Made by a program: the position numbers and the translations under genes | Shown: positions 18,142 through 26,549 of the stretch, one piece after another | How positions within the stretch are numbered: the stretch's first letter is position 1 | How the letters are laid out: each line of letters opens with the position of its first letter | Assembly (NCBI RefSeq): GCF_000337595.1 | Contig: NZ_AOIL01000067.1 | Span: 127,203-191,202, forward strand | Reading direction: 5' to 3' | Origin: Natrialba taiwanensis DSM 12281 | GTDB taxonomy: Archaea; Halobacteriota; Halobacteria; Halobacteriales; Natrialbaceae | DNA length: 64,000 nt | The notes under the pieces: model-generated | Database searches by the model: none | Told to the model about the DNA's origin: nothing | Seen by the model: the letters and a program-made list of their open reading frames with translations, nothing else

Positions 18142-18609
18142 TCAGTCGAAATCCGGCAGGTCCTCCGGCGGTTCGTACGCCGCCTCCCAGTCGATATACT
18201 CCTCTTTTAAGATCACCGAGACGACCTGTCCGAACTCGGTCAGCGCGGCGTTGATCGCCGAGACGGTGCCCCAGGTATCGAGTTCGGGATGGTACTCTCT
18301 GGCCTGCCAGTCCTCCGGAATGCCGGGCGCGTGGTAGCCGACTCGGTCGGCGAAGTCGTCCCAGAAGAAGTCAAATTCCGCGAAGAGATCGAGGTCGCGA
18401 GCGATGCCGAACTCGCGTTGATCGAGGTTGGTGTCGGCTCGCCACTCCTCGAAGGCTTCCTCCCAGGCACCGTTCTCGAGGAACTCCTGGAGTTCTTCGC
18501 GGCGGTAGTCGATTTCCTCGGAGCCGCCGCTGATCGTCGCGTCCTCGTACTCGTTGGGATCGACGAAATCGAGCGTCGGCGGTTCTGGGATGTCGACCTC
18601 GAGTGTCAT
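18142..18609 (-). CDS. Acidic haloarchaeal protein of unknown function
   Basis: The 155-residue protein is strongly acidic and rich in Trp, Phe and Tyr in its second half (FAEFDFFWDDFADRVGYHAPGIPEDW). It has no signal peptide or membrane segment. The N-terminus MTLEVDIPEPPTLDFVDPNEY looks like the conserved opening of a haloarchaeal family, but I cannot name a function. It is convergent with the zinc-finger gene and divergent from the SHOCT gene. Confidence 0.8.
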   Translation of the reverse strand: MTLEVDIPEPPTLDFVDPNEYEDATISGGSEEIDYRREELQEFLENGAWEEAFEEWRADTNLDQREFGIARDLDLFAEFDFFWDDFADRVGYHAPGIPEDWQAREYHPELDTWGTVSAINAALTEFGQVVSVILKEEYIDWEAAYEPPEDLPDFD

Positions 18610-18742
18610 ACGTCACGCTCGGACTGCCGAGGGGTAAATACCATCGGTCGTTCGCCGAGTTCGACGTTCGTTCGGCGAGTCGGTCGGAAGACCGTTCGAC
18701 GGTTTCCCCCACAGTTATTCGGCTCGCCCGTGACACTCTCGT

Positions 18743-19192
18743 ATGGGCAATCGTAGCGGGCGCGGCGCTGAGCGGGCCCCCGAAACCGGGAGCCGAGGCT
18801 ACGGTTACAGCCTCCCGGAAATCTTTGCAATTACGTTCGTCCTTGCGGACGTAATCGTCATCGCGGTGGCGCTGTTTGCCGGTCCCCTGTATGCGGTCGT
18901 TCTCACGGTGTTGCTCGTCGCCAGTGCGTTCCTCGTCTGGTTTCTCGCGCGACAGGCGTCCAAACAGGACCGCGAGGCCGAGATCGGTCGGTCCGCCGAC
19001 CGCGAGACGAGCGAGGACGCCGACTCACCAGCCGGAACCGATCCGGTGACGACGCTCCAGCGCCGGTACGCCGAGGGCGAACTGACGGAAGCCGAGTTCG
19101 AGCGCCGACTCGATCGCGTTCTCGACGCGAACGAGCGCGCGGCCGACGCGGACGTCGATACTGCCGATCTTGAACTCGAACGGTCGTCGTAA
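18743..19192 (+). CDS. SHOCT domain membrane protein
   Basis: The 149-residue protein has two adjacent membrane helices (about residues 27-72), a polar linker, and a C-terminal SHOCT helical pair: DPVTTLQRRYAEGELTEAEF followed by ERRLDRVLDANE. SHOCT domains are short oligomerisation or regulatory modules often placed at the end of membrane proteins in haloarchaea. Function is unknown. The frame starts in an arginine/glycine-rich leader. Confidence 0.85.
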   Translation: MGNRSGRGAERAPETGSRGYGYSLPEIFAITFVLADVIVIAVALFAGPLYAVVLTVLLVASAFLVWFLARQASKQDREAEIGRSADRETSEDADSPAGTDPVTTLQRRYAEGELTEAEFERRLDRVLDANERAADADVDTADLELERSS

Positions 19193-19243
19193 CAGGGGTA
19201 CGACGGGGCATCCGTTTCGAACGGCGACATGTAGACTCTTGCT

Positions 19244-19254
19244 AATATTTATGA
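19244..19254 (+). promoter_or_regulatory. TATA-like element for the 19277 gene
   Basis: AATATTTATGA lies 23-33 nt upstream of the ATG at 19277. Confidence 0.5.
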
Positions 19255-19276
19255 TTGGGTAACACGAATCGCAAGT

Positions 19277-19714
19277 ATGGAACGGCTCGCCCGCACGATC
19301 CGAACGAGTTCGTACGCGCTTGCACTCTTCCTGATGGGTGTGATTCCAGGGGGTATCGTCCTCGGCTCGATAGTGGGGTTCTTCGGTTGGTCGCTCGCTG
19401 GCCTCCCGATCGATGGCGAGACGGTGACGCCCATCGTGTTTGTCGTGGTGCCAGCGTTGCTTCCGCTGTCGTTGGTCGCCCGGGCGGCGGTCGGTGGGAG
19501 CGCCGTCGAGAAGGTGTTTGCGGCGCTTTCGGTGCCGTGTCTTTGCGTCTCGCTGTGGGCTGGCTACAGTAGTGTCGCTGCGTCCGGAATCGTCGGCATC
19601 AGCGGGGTACTCTCGTTCGGCGCGGGCGTCTTCCTCGCCCTCATCGTGCTCGCCGACGCCGTCATCGAGTGGCGGCTAGCGGACCCTCGCGCGTCGGTGC
19701 AGCGCTCCGGATAA
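19277..19714 (+). CDS. Small four-helix membrane protein
   Basis: The 145-residue product has four hydrophobic segments (about residues 13-38, 51-68, 78-97 and 101-126) and a short basic N-terminus MERLARTIRTSS. No transporter or enzyme motif is visible. The TATA-like sequence just upstream supports expression from this ATG. Function is unknown. Confidence 0.7.
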   Translation: MERLARTIRTSSYALALFLMGVIPGGIVLGSIVGFFGWSLAGLPIDGETVTPIVFVVVPALLPLSLVARAAVGGSAVEKVFAALSVPCLCVSLWAGYSSVAASGIVGISGVLSFGAGVFLALIVLADAVIEWRLADPRASVQRSG

Positions 19715-19745
19715 ACAGTGTGAACACGGAACAATGGTGCGGTAG

Positions 19746-19754
19746 CATTATACA
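19746..19754 (+). promoter_or_regulatory. TATA-like element of the S66 peptidase gene
   Basis: CATTATACA is centred 27 nt before the ATG at 19777. Confidence 0.5.
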
Positions 19755-19776
19755 ATTCTACTGAGCAGTAGTCGCC

Positions 19777-20829
19777 ATGCCGTCGTTTGTAACCCCACCG
19801 CCGCTCGAACGCGGTGACAAGATTGCGGTGATTGCCCCGTCGTCGAACCCGACGACCGAGTTCAGCGACGTCTACGAACTGGGACTCGAACGCCTCCGCG
19901 AGGTGTTCGACCTCGAGCCGGTCGAGTTCCCGACGGTATCGCACGACGACGAGTTCCTGCTGGAGCACCCGGAAGCCCGTGCACGGGACATCATGGACGC
20001 GTTCGAAGACCCGGATATCAGCGGCGTTATCGCTGTGATCGGTGGGAACGACCAGATTCGAGTGCTCGAACACCTCGATCCCGACATCCTTCGGGAGAAT
20101 CCGACGCGGTTCTACGGCTACAGCGATAACACGAACCTCGCGCTCTACCTCTGGAACCTCGGCATCGTCTCCTACTACGGCCCGACCGTGATGGCTGAAC
20201 TCGCGATGGACGGGCACATGTTCGAGCACACCGTCGAGTTCACCGAGCGCGCGTTGTTCGAGGAGTCGGTCGGCGAGATCCGCCCCGCCGGGGCGTTCAC
20301 GGACGAACCCGGCGACTGGGCGACGCCCGAACTGCTCGACGAGCCCCGCGAGACCGAGCCGAATCCCGGCTGGCGGTGGGCCGGCGGCGACGAGCGCGCC
20401 GCGGGGCGGCTCTGGGGCGGCTGTCTCGAAATCCTCGATCAGCAGTTTCTCGCGGGACGATACCTGCCGGACGAGACCGAACTCGACGGAACGATCCTCG
20501 CGCTCGAAACCTCCGAGGAGTTGCCCGAATCATCCTGGGTCGCGGGCGTCCTTCGGGCGCTAGGCGAGCGCGGACTGCTCGAGCGGTTCGACGGCGTTCT
20601 CGTCGGGCGACCGCCGGCGCGGTCGCATCTCGATGATCGGCCGGCCGAGCGCCGCACGCAGTACCGCACCCAGCAGCGGACGGTGATCACGGAGGCCTTC
20701 GATCGGTACAATCCCACCGCACCGATCGTCTTCAACGTCGACTTCGGGCACACCTGGCCGACGACGCCGATGCCGATCGGTACGCGCGTTGAACTCGATC
20801 CGGGGACCGAGACGGTTCGGTTCTCGTGA
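19777..20829 (+). CDS. S66 family serine peptidase (LD-carboxypeptidase/MccF-like)
   Basis: The 350-residue protein has the S66 triad: Ser116 in FYGYSDNTNL, Glu244 in LALETSEE and His325 in VDFGHTWP, and the N-terminal GDKIAVIAPSS strand. Bacterial members cut murein tetrapeptides (LdcA) or inactivate microcin C and related nucleotide-peptide toxins (MccF). Archaea have no murein, so an MccF-like detoxifying or peptide-salvage role is more likely; the Trp-rich insert near residues 180-205 fits the larger MccF-type subgroup. It has no signal peptide. Confidence 0.9.
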   Translation: MPSFVTPPPLERGDKIAVIAPSSNPTTEFSDVYELGLERLREVFDLEPVEFPTVSHDDEFLLEHPEARARDIMDAFEDPDISGVIAVIGGNDQIRVLEHLDPDILRENPTRFYGYSDNTNLALYLWNLGIVSYYGPTVMAELAMDGHMFEHTVEFTERALFEESVGEIRPAGAFTDEPGDWATPELLDEPRETEPNPGWRWAGGDERAAGRLWGGCLEILDQQFLAGRYLPDETELDGTILALETSEELPESSWVAGVLRALGERGLLERFDGVLVGRPPARSHLDDRPAERRTQYRTQQRTVITEAFDRYNPTAPIVFNVDFGHTWPTTPMPIGTRVELDPGTETVRFS

Positions 20830-20945
20830 GGACACGTTCGGATGGGGTTGCACTCTCCCTGGTGAGTTTCCAAGGGCTTCTCAAGCACTACTGGGACTTC
20901 GAGTTCCGGTGACTGCAGAACTGCAACCGAGCTCAGTTCGAAAGA

Positions 20946-21003
20946 GATCCGGTTCCGGTTCCGATTCCGGCTCTGGCTCCGGTTTCGACTCCGGTTTTGG
21001 TTG
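20946..21003. repeat. Hexanucleotide-type simple repeat
   Basis: A run of about nine imperfect units on the pattern TCCGGT/TTCCGA/CTCCGG lies in the 186-nt spacer between the convergent S66 peptidase and thioesterase genes. It is not part of a credible reading frame. It resembles the repeats at 38191-38240 and 48448-48542. Confidence 0.6.
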
Positions 21004-21015
21004 GATTCGGTGCCG

Positions 21016-21474
21016 TCAGTCCCGGTTCCGATACTCGCGCTGTTCGTTCGCAAGCGCCCGTTCGCGTCGCCGCGCTCCCTCGTCAGTACTGACCGTGAGT
21101 TCGGGAACCGTTGTCGGCTCGTTGTCCTCGTCGATTGCGACGTAGACGAAGTACGACTCGGTCGTCTTCTCGCGTTCGCCGGTTCGAGGGTCCTCGCGCT
21201 CGGTAATCAGGCGAACGCGGACGCTTGATTCGCCCGCATCGTAGACGTAGGCCGTGATGTGTGCCGTGTCGCCGACGGCAATCGGACGTTCGAAGTGCAT
21301 CTGGTTGACGCGGGCGGTGACGCAGGTTTCGCCCGAGAATCGCATGGCCGACATCGCGCCGACCTCGTCCATCCACTTCATGACGTTCCCGCCGTGGGCC
21401 GAGTCGAGCATGTTGGCGTGGTTCGGCTGTACCATCTCTCGATTCTCGACGAGCGTCTCCATCAGATCGGTCAT
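21016..21474 (-). CDS. Acyl-CoA thioesterase (hotdog fold)
   Basis: The 152-residue protein matches the YciA/BFIT-type hotdog family: MVQPNHANMLDSAHGGNVMKW with its Asn-His and active-site Asp region given in parts (QPNHANMLDSAHGG, NVMKWMDEVGA), then VTARVNQMHFERPIAVGD and RTGEREKTTESYFVYVA. It should hydrolyse acyl-CoA thioesters in the cytosol. The start at 21474 gives MTDLMETLVENREM. It is divergent from the TraB-family gene. Confidence 0.92.
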   Translation of the reverse strand: MTDLMETLVENREMVQPNHANMLDSAHGGNVMKWMDEVGAMSAMRFSGETCVTARVNQMHFERPIAVGDTAHITAYVYDAGESSVRVRLITEREDPRTGEREKTTESYFVYVAIDEDNEPTTVPELTVSTDEGARRRERALANEQREYRNRD

Positions 21475-21588
21475 TGCCCGCAGTTTCCCCACGACGACAA
21501 TCAGTCTTGCCGTCGCCGTACACGGCTGGGACGCGCTACCATCGCGCAGTTCGATACTGGTAAAAGTCGTGGCCGAGTTGATCCGGTA

Positions 21589-23379
21589 ATGAGTAATGCA
21601 GGCGACGCCGACGCGCCGGACCCCCCCGATCCCGTCGCGGCCGGCGAGACGGATACGTCGCAGGACGGTTCCGTCACCGTTCTCGGAACTGCCCACGTCT
21701 CGCAGGCGAGCGTCGACGAAGTTCGCGACGCCGTCGCAGAAGAGCAACCCGACGTGGTCGCCGTCGAACTCGACGAAGGCCGATACAATCAGATGCAAGG
21801 CGGCACTCCCGACGACATCGAATCCCAGGACCTCCTCTCGGGAAACACGGTCTTTCAGTTCCTGGCCTACTGGATGCTCTCGTACGTCCAGTCACGGCTC
21901 GGCGATCAGTTCGACATCGAACCCGGTGCCGACATGCGCGCCGCGATCGATGCGGCCGAACGCAACGGTAGCGGTGTCTCGCTCGTCGACCGAGACATTC
22001 AGGTAACGATCCAGCGATTCTGGAACGGCCTCTCATTTACGGAAAAACTGAAAATGGTCGGCGGTCTCGCCCTCGGCATCACCGATCCCCGAACGATCGG
22101 GCTTACCTTCGGGGCCGTCATCGGCCTCCTCACTGGCCTCCTCTTTGCCATTTTTATCGCGCCGATGGTCGGCCTCGGTGATTTCTTCTTGCTCGGGCTC
22201 ACCGACTCGGCGGCGCTTCAGACCGTCGGTGCGCTCGGTCTTGGAACGATCGCCGGTGCGTTCGTCGGGCTCCTCTTTTTCCCCTCGATCAGGGCGGCCG
22301 ACCGCTACGGCGGCGAGTTCATAAACGGCGTTTCGGCTCGCACGCTCGTCGGCATCGTGATCGGGGTCGGCGGGTCGCTGGCGCTTGTCGAGACGGGGAC
22401 GTTCGTCGGCCCGATCTCGGCGACGCTGTTCGAGAACGCCGGCAGCTACTCGCTCCGTAGCGTGGTCGGCGCGCTCACCGGGCTCGGTGTCGGTGTCTCC
22501 GCCGGGGCTCTCCTCGGGATACTCTTTGGCCTGCTTAGCGGCGATGTCGAGGAGGTAGAGGAAATCGATATCGAGGAGATGACCGACGGCGACGTCGTCT
22601 CCGCGATGATGGAGGAGTTCCGCCAGTTCAGCCCGCGCGGGGCGAACGCACTGATCGACGAACGAGACGCCTACATCGCACACAACCTGCAGACGCTGCG
22701 CGAACACGGGTACGACGTGCTGGCGGTTGTCGGTGCCGGCCACAGAGCCGGTATCGAGCGATACCTCGAGCATCCGGACGAACTCCCGCCCATGGAGTCG
22801 ATAACCGGGACTGCCTCAAGTCGACGCTTCTCGCCGTTGAAGATACTCGGCTACCTGGCTATGGTCGGCTTCATCGGCTTTTTCTTCCTGCTGATGATGG
22901 CCGGCGTGCAAGACACGTTCTTGCTCCAGCTGTTTGCGGCGTGGTTCCTGTTCAACGGCATCTTCGCGTTCACGCTCGCCCGACTCGCCGGCGCACGCTG
23001 GACCAGCGCCGGCGTCGGCGGCTGTGTCGCCTGGCTGACCAGCATCAATCCGCTGCTCGCGCCGGGCTGGTTCGCCGGCTACGTCGAACTCAAACACCGC
23101 CCGGTCAACGTTCGCGACATCCAGACGCTGAACGAAATCGTCGGCGACGCCGACCGCCCTATCTCCGAGGCGATCGACGACATGTTCAACGTGCCGCTGT
23201 TCCGACTGATCATGATCGTCGCGCTGACGAACATCGGCAGTCTGATCGCGACCATCCTGTTCCCGTTCGTCGTCCTCGAATGGCTGGCCCCGGGTATCGG
23301 CGGCGTCGACGCCCTCCTCGCCGAACTGCTTCACGGAGCCGAAAACAGCCTCGAACTCCTTCGAGGGTTGCTCCCATGA
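21589..23379 (+). CDS. TraB/PrgY family membrane protein with an inserted transmembrane domain
   Basis: The 596-residue protein carries the TraB halves GTAHVS (residues 33-38) with VAVELDEGRYNQM (57-69), and LIDERDAYIAHNL (355-367) with VLAVVGAGHRAGIERYL (377-393). These belong to one TIKI/TraB-fold metalloprotease-like domain. Between them, residues about 155-320 hold four or five membrane helices, and another three or four follow at 410-580. PrgY/TraB in enterococci limits pheromone activity, and eukaryotic TIKI is a metalloprotease. Here the substrate is unknown. The TGA overlaps the next ATG (ATGA), coupling it to the M50 protease. Confidence 0.88.
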   Translation: MSNAGDADAPDPPDPVAAGETDTSQDGSVTVLGTAHVSQASVDEVRDAVAEEQPDVVAVELDEGRYNQMQGGTPDDIESQDLLSGNTVFQFLAYWMLSYVQSRLGDQFDIEPGADMRAAIDAAERNGSGVSLVDRDIQVTIQRFWNGLSFTEKLKMVGGLALGITDPRTIGLTFGAVIGLLTGLLFAIFIAPMVGLGDFFLLGLTDSAALQTVGALGLGTIAGAFVGLLFFPSIRAADRYGGEFINGVSARTLVGIVIGVGGSLALVETGTFVGPISATLFENAGSYSLRSVVGALTGLGVGVSAGALLGILFGLLSGDVEEVEEIDIEEMTDGDVVSAMMEEFRQFSPRGANALIDERDAYIAHNLQTLREHGYDVLAVVGAGHRAGIERYLEHPDELPPMESITGTASSRRFSPLKILGYLAMVGFIGFFFLLMMAGVQDTFLLQLFAAWFLFNGIFAFTLARLAGARWTSAGVGGCVAWLTSINPLLAPGWFAGYVELKHRPVNVRDIQTLNEIVGDADRPISEAIDDMFNVPLFRLIMIVALTNIGSLIATILFPFVVLEWLAPGIGGVDALLAELLHGAENSLELLRGLLP

Positions 23380-24005
23380 GCGTTCAAACCGGTCGTCGGT
23401 CCGAACCCGAACTCTCCTTTAGCGACAAGGAACTGCTCGACCTGGCGCTTTCCTGGATCACGCTCAGCGTCGCGTTCGCGCTCATGCTCGCCCCGATCCA
23501 CCGCGGGGCCACCATGGGAAGTTTCATCCTAATGGTCGGACTGAGCTTCGTCACCGTTGGCGTCGCCTTCCTGCTTCACGAACTCGCACACAAGGTCGTC
23601 GCCATCGAACACGGCCAGATTGCGGAGTTTCGCGCCGACTACCAGATGCTTTTCATGGCGATCATGAGCGCCCTGATCGGCTTTCTCTTCGCTGCACCCG
23701 GGGCCGTCTACCATCGCGGCCGGATCACGAAGCGCGAGAACGCGATGATCTCGCTCGCGGGCCCGGTCACGAACCTCCTGCTCGCATTGTTGTTCCTACC
23801 GCTGATGATCTTCCCCAATCTTCTCGGGACGATCGGCCAGATGGGCGTCTGGATCAACCTCTTCCTGGCCGCGTTCAACATGATTCCGTTCGGCCCGCTC
23901 GACGGCAAGTCAATTTACAACTGGAACAAGGGCGTCTTCGCACTCGTCTTCATCCCGAGCATTCTGCTCGCGGGGTACGTCGTGTTGTTCGTCGGGCTGT
24001 TCTGA
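23376..24005 (+). CDS. Site-2 protease family (M50) membrane metalloprotease
   Basis: The 209-residue protein has five or six membrane helices with the zinc motif HELAH at residues 68-72 inside a helix and the second M50 motif FNMIPFGPLDGK near 180-191. This is a short, PDZ-less intramembrane protease. Its ATG overlaps the stop codon of the TraB-family gene, so the two are translated together and probably act on the same membrane substrates. The substrate is unknown. Confidence 0.9.
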   Translation: MSVQTGRRSEPELSFSDKELLDLALSWITLSVAFALMLAPIHRGATMGSFILMVGLSFVTVGVAFLLHELAHKVVAIEHGQIAEFRADYQMLFMAIMSALIGFLFAAPGAVYHRGRITKRENAMISLAGPVTNLLLALLFLPLMIFPNLLGTIGQMGVWINLFLAAFNMIPFGPLDGKSIYNWNKGVFALVFIPSILLAGYVVLFVGLF

Positions 24006-24091
24006 TCTGCGCCGGCCTTGATTCTTCCACTTTCCTGCTGTGGCTTCGACGGACCGGTGATCTTTTGCTCGCCCCGCGCGGTCGTTCCCAC

Positions 24092-25096
24092 ATGACGGAG
24101 TCCGCGGACGACGGGAACCAGCACGACGACGAAGAACGGCTCACCTACGCTGATACCGGCGTCGACATCGAGGCCAGCGAGGACGCGACCGCGGCCCTGC
24201 TCGAGGCCTTCGGCAGCGACCTCACGACCGAGTACGCCGGCTTGCTCGACATCGGCGACCGATACCTTGCCCTCGCCACCGACGGCGTCGGCACGAAACT
24301 CCTCGTCGCCGAAGCCGTCGGCGACGCCTCGACCATCGGCATCGACTGCATCGCGATGAACGTAAACGACCTCGTCGCTGCAGGTGTCGACCCCGTCGGC
24401 TTCGTCGACTACCTCGCGATCGACGACCCCGACGAAACGCTGACCAACGAGATCGGCGAGGGCTTGGCCGTCGGCCTCGAACGGGCCGACCTTACCATGC
24501 TCGGCGGCGAAACCGCTGTCATGCCCGATGTCGTCGAGGGCTTCGACCTCGCCGGAACCTGCGTCGGACTCGCCGACAAGGACGCCGTCTTCGACGGCGA
24601 GGCACAGGTCGGGGACGCGCTCGTCGGCTTCCCCTCGAACGGTATCCACTCGAACGGCCTCACGCTCGCCCGCGAAGCCGTCACGCGCGAGCACGACTAC
24701 GACGACGAGTTCCCGCTCGCTCCCGAGCGAACCATCGGCGAGGAACTCCTGCGACCGACCCGAATCTACACGGACCTCCTCGAACCAATGTGCGACCACG
24801 GCGTCCACGCGGCCGCCCACGTCACCGGCGGCGGCTGGACGAACCTGCTGCGTATGGGCGGACGACGATACGTGATCGACGACCCGCTGCCGGCCCAGCC
24901 CATCTTCGAGTTCATCCAGCAGGAAGGCGCGGTGACCGACGCGGAGATGCACCGCACCTTCAACATGGGCACCGGGTTCGTCGTCGCACTTCCCGAGGAT
25001 GCGGCGAGTGAACTCGCGGCCGAGACGGACGGTCGGGTTATCGGTCGCGTTGCGGAAGGAAAGACGGTCGAGATCCGCGGGCTATCGTTGTCCTGA
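24092..25096 (+). CDS. purM: Phosphoribosylformylglycinamidine cyclo-ligase (AIR synthetase)
   Basis: The 334-residue protein catalyses the ATP-dependent closure of FGAM to AIR in purine synthesis. Recognisable regions are LTYADTGVDIEAS near the N-terminus, ATDGVGTKLLVA (the Asp/Gly loop), NVNDLVAAGVDP, GGETAVMPDVV and the C-terminal HVTGGGWTNLLRM with FNMGTGFVV. The ATG at 24092 gives an acidic N-terminus; the earlier ATG is rejected because it codes an arginine-rich extension. Length is normal for the family. Confidence 0.96.
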   Translation: MTESADDGNQHDDEERLTYADTGVDIEASEDATAALLEAFGSDLTTEYAGLLDIGDRYLALATDGVGTKLLVAEAVGDASTIGIDCIAMNVNDLVAAGVDPVGFVDYLAIDDPDETLTNEIGEGLAVGLERADLTMLGGETAVMPDVVEGFDLAGTCVGLADKDAVFDGEAQVGDALVGFPSNGIHSNGLTLAREAVTREHDYDDEFPLAPERTIGEELLRPTRIYTDLLEPMCDHGVHAAAHVTGGGWTNLLRMGGRRYVIDDPLPAQPIFEFIQQEGAVTDAEMHRTFNMGTGFVVALPEDAASELAAETDGRVIGRVAEGKTVEIRGLSLS

Positions 25097-25116
25097 GCGG
25101 TCTAGGAGGGTACTCG

Positions 25117-25656
25117 CTATCGATCGGCAGCCTCGTTATTGTTCATTTCGGACTGTGCTGCCGCGCCGGTCGTAGCGCGAATCGTCTCGTACTCCTCGTC
25201 GCTGTACGCGACGAATCGAACGTCGGTCAGCGAGTTCGGGTCGGAGGCGGCAATTTCGTCGCCGATGATCGCTGCGCCGTCGGCGAGATCGAACCCGGCG
25301 ACGCCGCAGCCGAGCGCCGGGATCACGAGCGACTCGCAGCCGAGTTCGTCCGCTCGCTCGAGCGCGTTTCGGGTCGCATCGCGAATGCTCTCGGCGGTCG
25401 CCTCCCCAGTGCCGTAGTGAGGCATCGCGGCGGCGTGGATGACGTACTCGGCGTCTAAATCGTAGGCGTCCGTGACCACGACCGCGCCGAGTTCGACCGG
25501 TCCACGCTCCATCGCCTCGTCGTTGATTTCCTCGCCCGCGCGCCGGCGGAGCGCTCCGGCGACGCCGGAGCCCATTCGAAGGCTGGTACCGGCCGCGTTA
25601 ACCAGTGCGTCTGCGGACTGTGCGGCGATGTCGCCCTGGATCACGTCGAACTCCAT
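25117..25656 (-). CDS. Macro domain (ADP-ribose-binding/deacetylase) protein
   Basis: The 179-residue protein is a single macro domain: FDVIQGDIAAQSADALVNAAG at residues 3-22 (split here as FDVIQGDIAAQ and SADALVNAAG), LRMGSGVAGAL, YVIHAAAMPHYG and IPALGCGVAGFD. It should bind ADP-ribose or its acetyl ester and may hydrolyse O-acetyl-ADP-ribose or ADP-ribosyl bonds. The start at 25656 is placed just before the first strand. It is convergent with purM. Confidence 0.93.
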   Translation of the reverse strand: MEFDVIQGDIAAQSADALVNAAGTSLRMGSGVAGALRRRAGEEINDEAMERGPVELGAVVVTDAYDLDAEYVIHAAAMPHYGTGEATAESIRDATRNALERADELGCESLVIPALGCGVAGFDLADGAAIIGDEIAASDPNSLTDVRFVAYSDEEYETIRATTGAAAQSEMNNNEAADR

Positions 25657-25743
25657 ACCGTACGTATCCGGACCGAGGCCAATGAATCCGGGTGTCGCTT
25701 CCACCCCGAGAACAGCATTGTCGCTGGCGAATAGCCGGTCCGC

Positions 25744-26070
25744 TTACGCCGTGTGAATCCAGTTCCCGGTCGCCGGCCGGTCGTCGACGTCGTCGTTGGC
25801 GACCCCGTAAAACTTCTCGCGCCCGACCGGCGTCCGGAGTCGCAGTACCATGGTGTACTCGGTGACGGCAAACGCGGTAATCTCCCGATTCGATCCGCGA
25901 TACTCGAGTGTGAACTCGCGGGAGGCGTCGTTGTCAGTGGTCACACGATTGCCGAGGGACCAACTCAGCGATTCGATGTTTCCGGGATCGATTCCGAACA
26001 CCTGGGCGATCGCTGCCCGTCCGCGGTGTCGACTGCCCGACCCCTGTGAGCAGCCATCATGGGAACTCAT
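25744..26070 (-). CDS. Small haloarchaeal protein of unknown function
   Basis: The 108-residue product from the ATG at 26070 begins MSSHDGCSQGSGSRHRGRAA and continues with a beta-rich region (FTLEYRGSNREITAFAVTEYTMVLRLRTP in parts: REFTLEYRGSNREITAF, TEYTMVLRLRTP) and ends GNWIHTA. I do not recognise a domain. Other in-frame ATGs at 26094 and 26109 would add a short hydrophobic N-terminus (MVGFVCLA). The promoter region is shared with the divergent 55-residue gene and holds a TTAGG/CCTAA palindrome. Confidence 0.6.
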   Translation of the reverse strand: MSSHDGCSQGSGSRHRGRAAIAQVFGIDPGNIESLSWSLGNRVTTDNDASREFTLEYRGSNREITAFAVTEYTMVLRLRTPVGREKFYGVANDDVDDRPATGNWIHTA

Positions 26071-26138
26071 AGCCAAACAAACGAAACCAACCATGAAAAA
26101 AGATCCCATTTCGAAAGGCGACCAAAACCCTTTTAGAT

Positions 26139-26152
26139 TTAGGCCCACCTAA
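26139..26152. promoter_or_regulatory. Palindromic operator TTAGG-N4-CCTAA
   Basis: A perfect 5+5 bp inverted repeat with extra symmetry in the flanks (AGAT...ATCT) lies 10-23 nt before the ATG at 26162 and just downstream of its TATA-like TTTTAGAT. DtxR-family metal-dependent repressors bind TTAGG/CCTAA-type half-sites, so an iron- or manganese-responsive operator is plausible; that link is inference. Confidence 0.55.
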
Positions 26153-26161
26153 TCTCTCGTA

Positions 26162-26329
26162 ATGGACGTGCCTGCCCGTAACGTGGACCCGACGACCGAC
26201 GATGAACTCGATCTCCCCGCTGTGGCCGTCTCCTGCCACGAAACCCGGCCCGGCAAGATCGTCTTCACTGAGCAAGACAACAACGACGGGTGGATCGCGA
26301 CGGACCTAACCGTCGACCTCGAGCCGTAA
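26162..26329 (+). CDS. 55-residue acidic haloarchaeal protein
   Basis: The protein runs MDVPARNVDPTTDDELDLPA, then VAVSCHETRPGKIVFTEQDN and a C-terminal GWIATDLTVDLEP. It has GC-rich third positions and an acidic composition, so it is very likely real. I do not recognise the fold; the single Cys-His pair is the only possible metal site. A TATA-like element and a palindromic operator lie directly upstream. Confidence 0.8.
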   Translation: MDVPARNVDPTTDDELDLPAVAVSCHETRPGKIVFTEQDNNDGWIATDLTVDLEP

Positions 26330-26549
26330 GTCCGTCCCAGTCAGACACGCTCGACAATCTGGTACCGCTGGTTGGACCCAGTTATCGCCTTCGTTTCTGC
26401 AACGTTCTCTACCGGGTGGCCACAGACACCGCGACAAGATTTCTCCTTCAGTAGATACTGGATGTCGCCGTGTCGACGGTCTGCCGTCTATTGCAGGCAC
26501 ATAAACGGACAAAAATAATCCACCATCGACGCGGTCGGCTCCCGATTCC

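Noticed and set aside
20946-21003. Possible CRISPR-like repeats
   Set aside because: The units are about 6 nt with no spacers, so it is a simple-sequence tract; no CRISPR array or cas gene is present in the window.
26306-26512. 68-codon minus-strand frame after the 55-residue gene
   Set aside because: It is Arg/Cys-rich with no haloarchaeal codon or amino acid bias and overlaps a credible gene.
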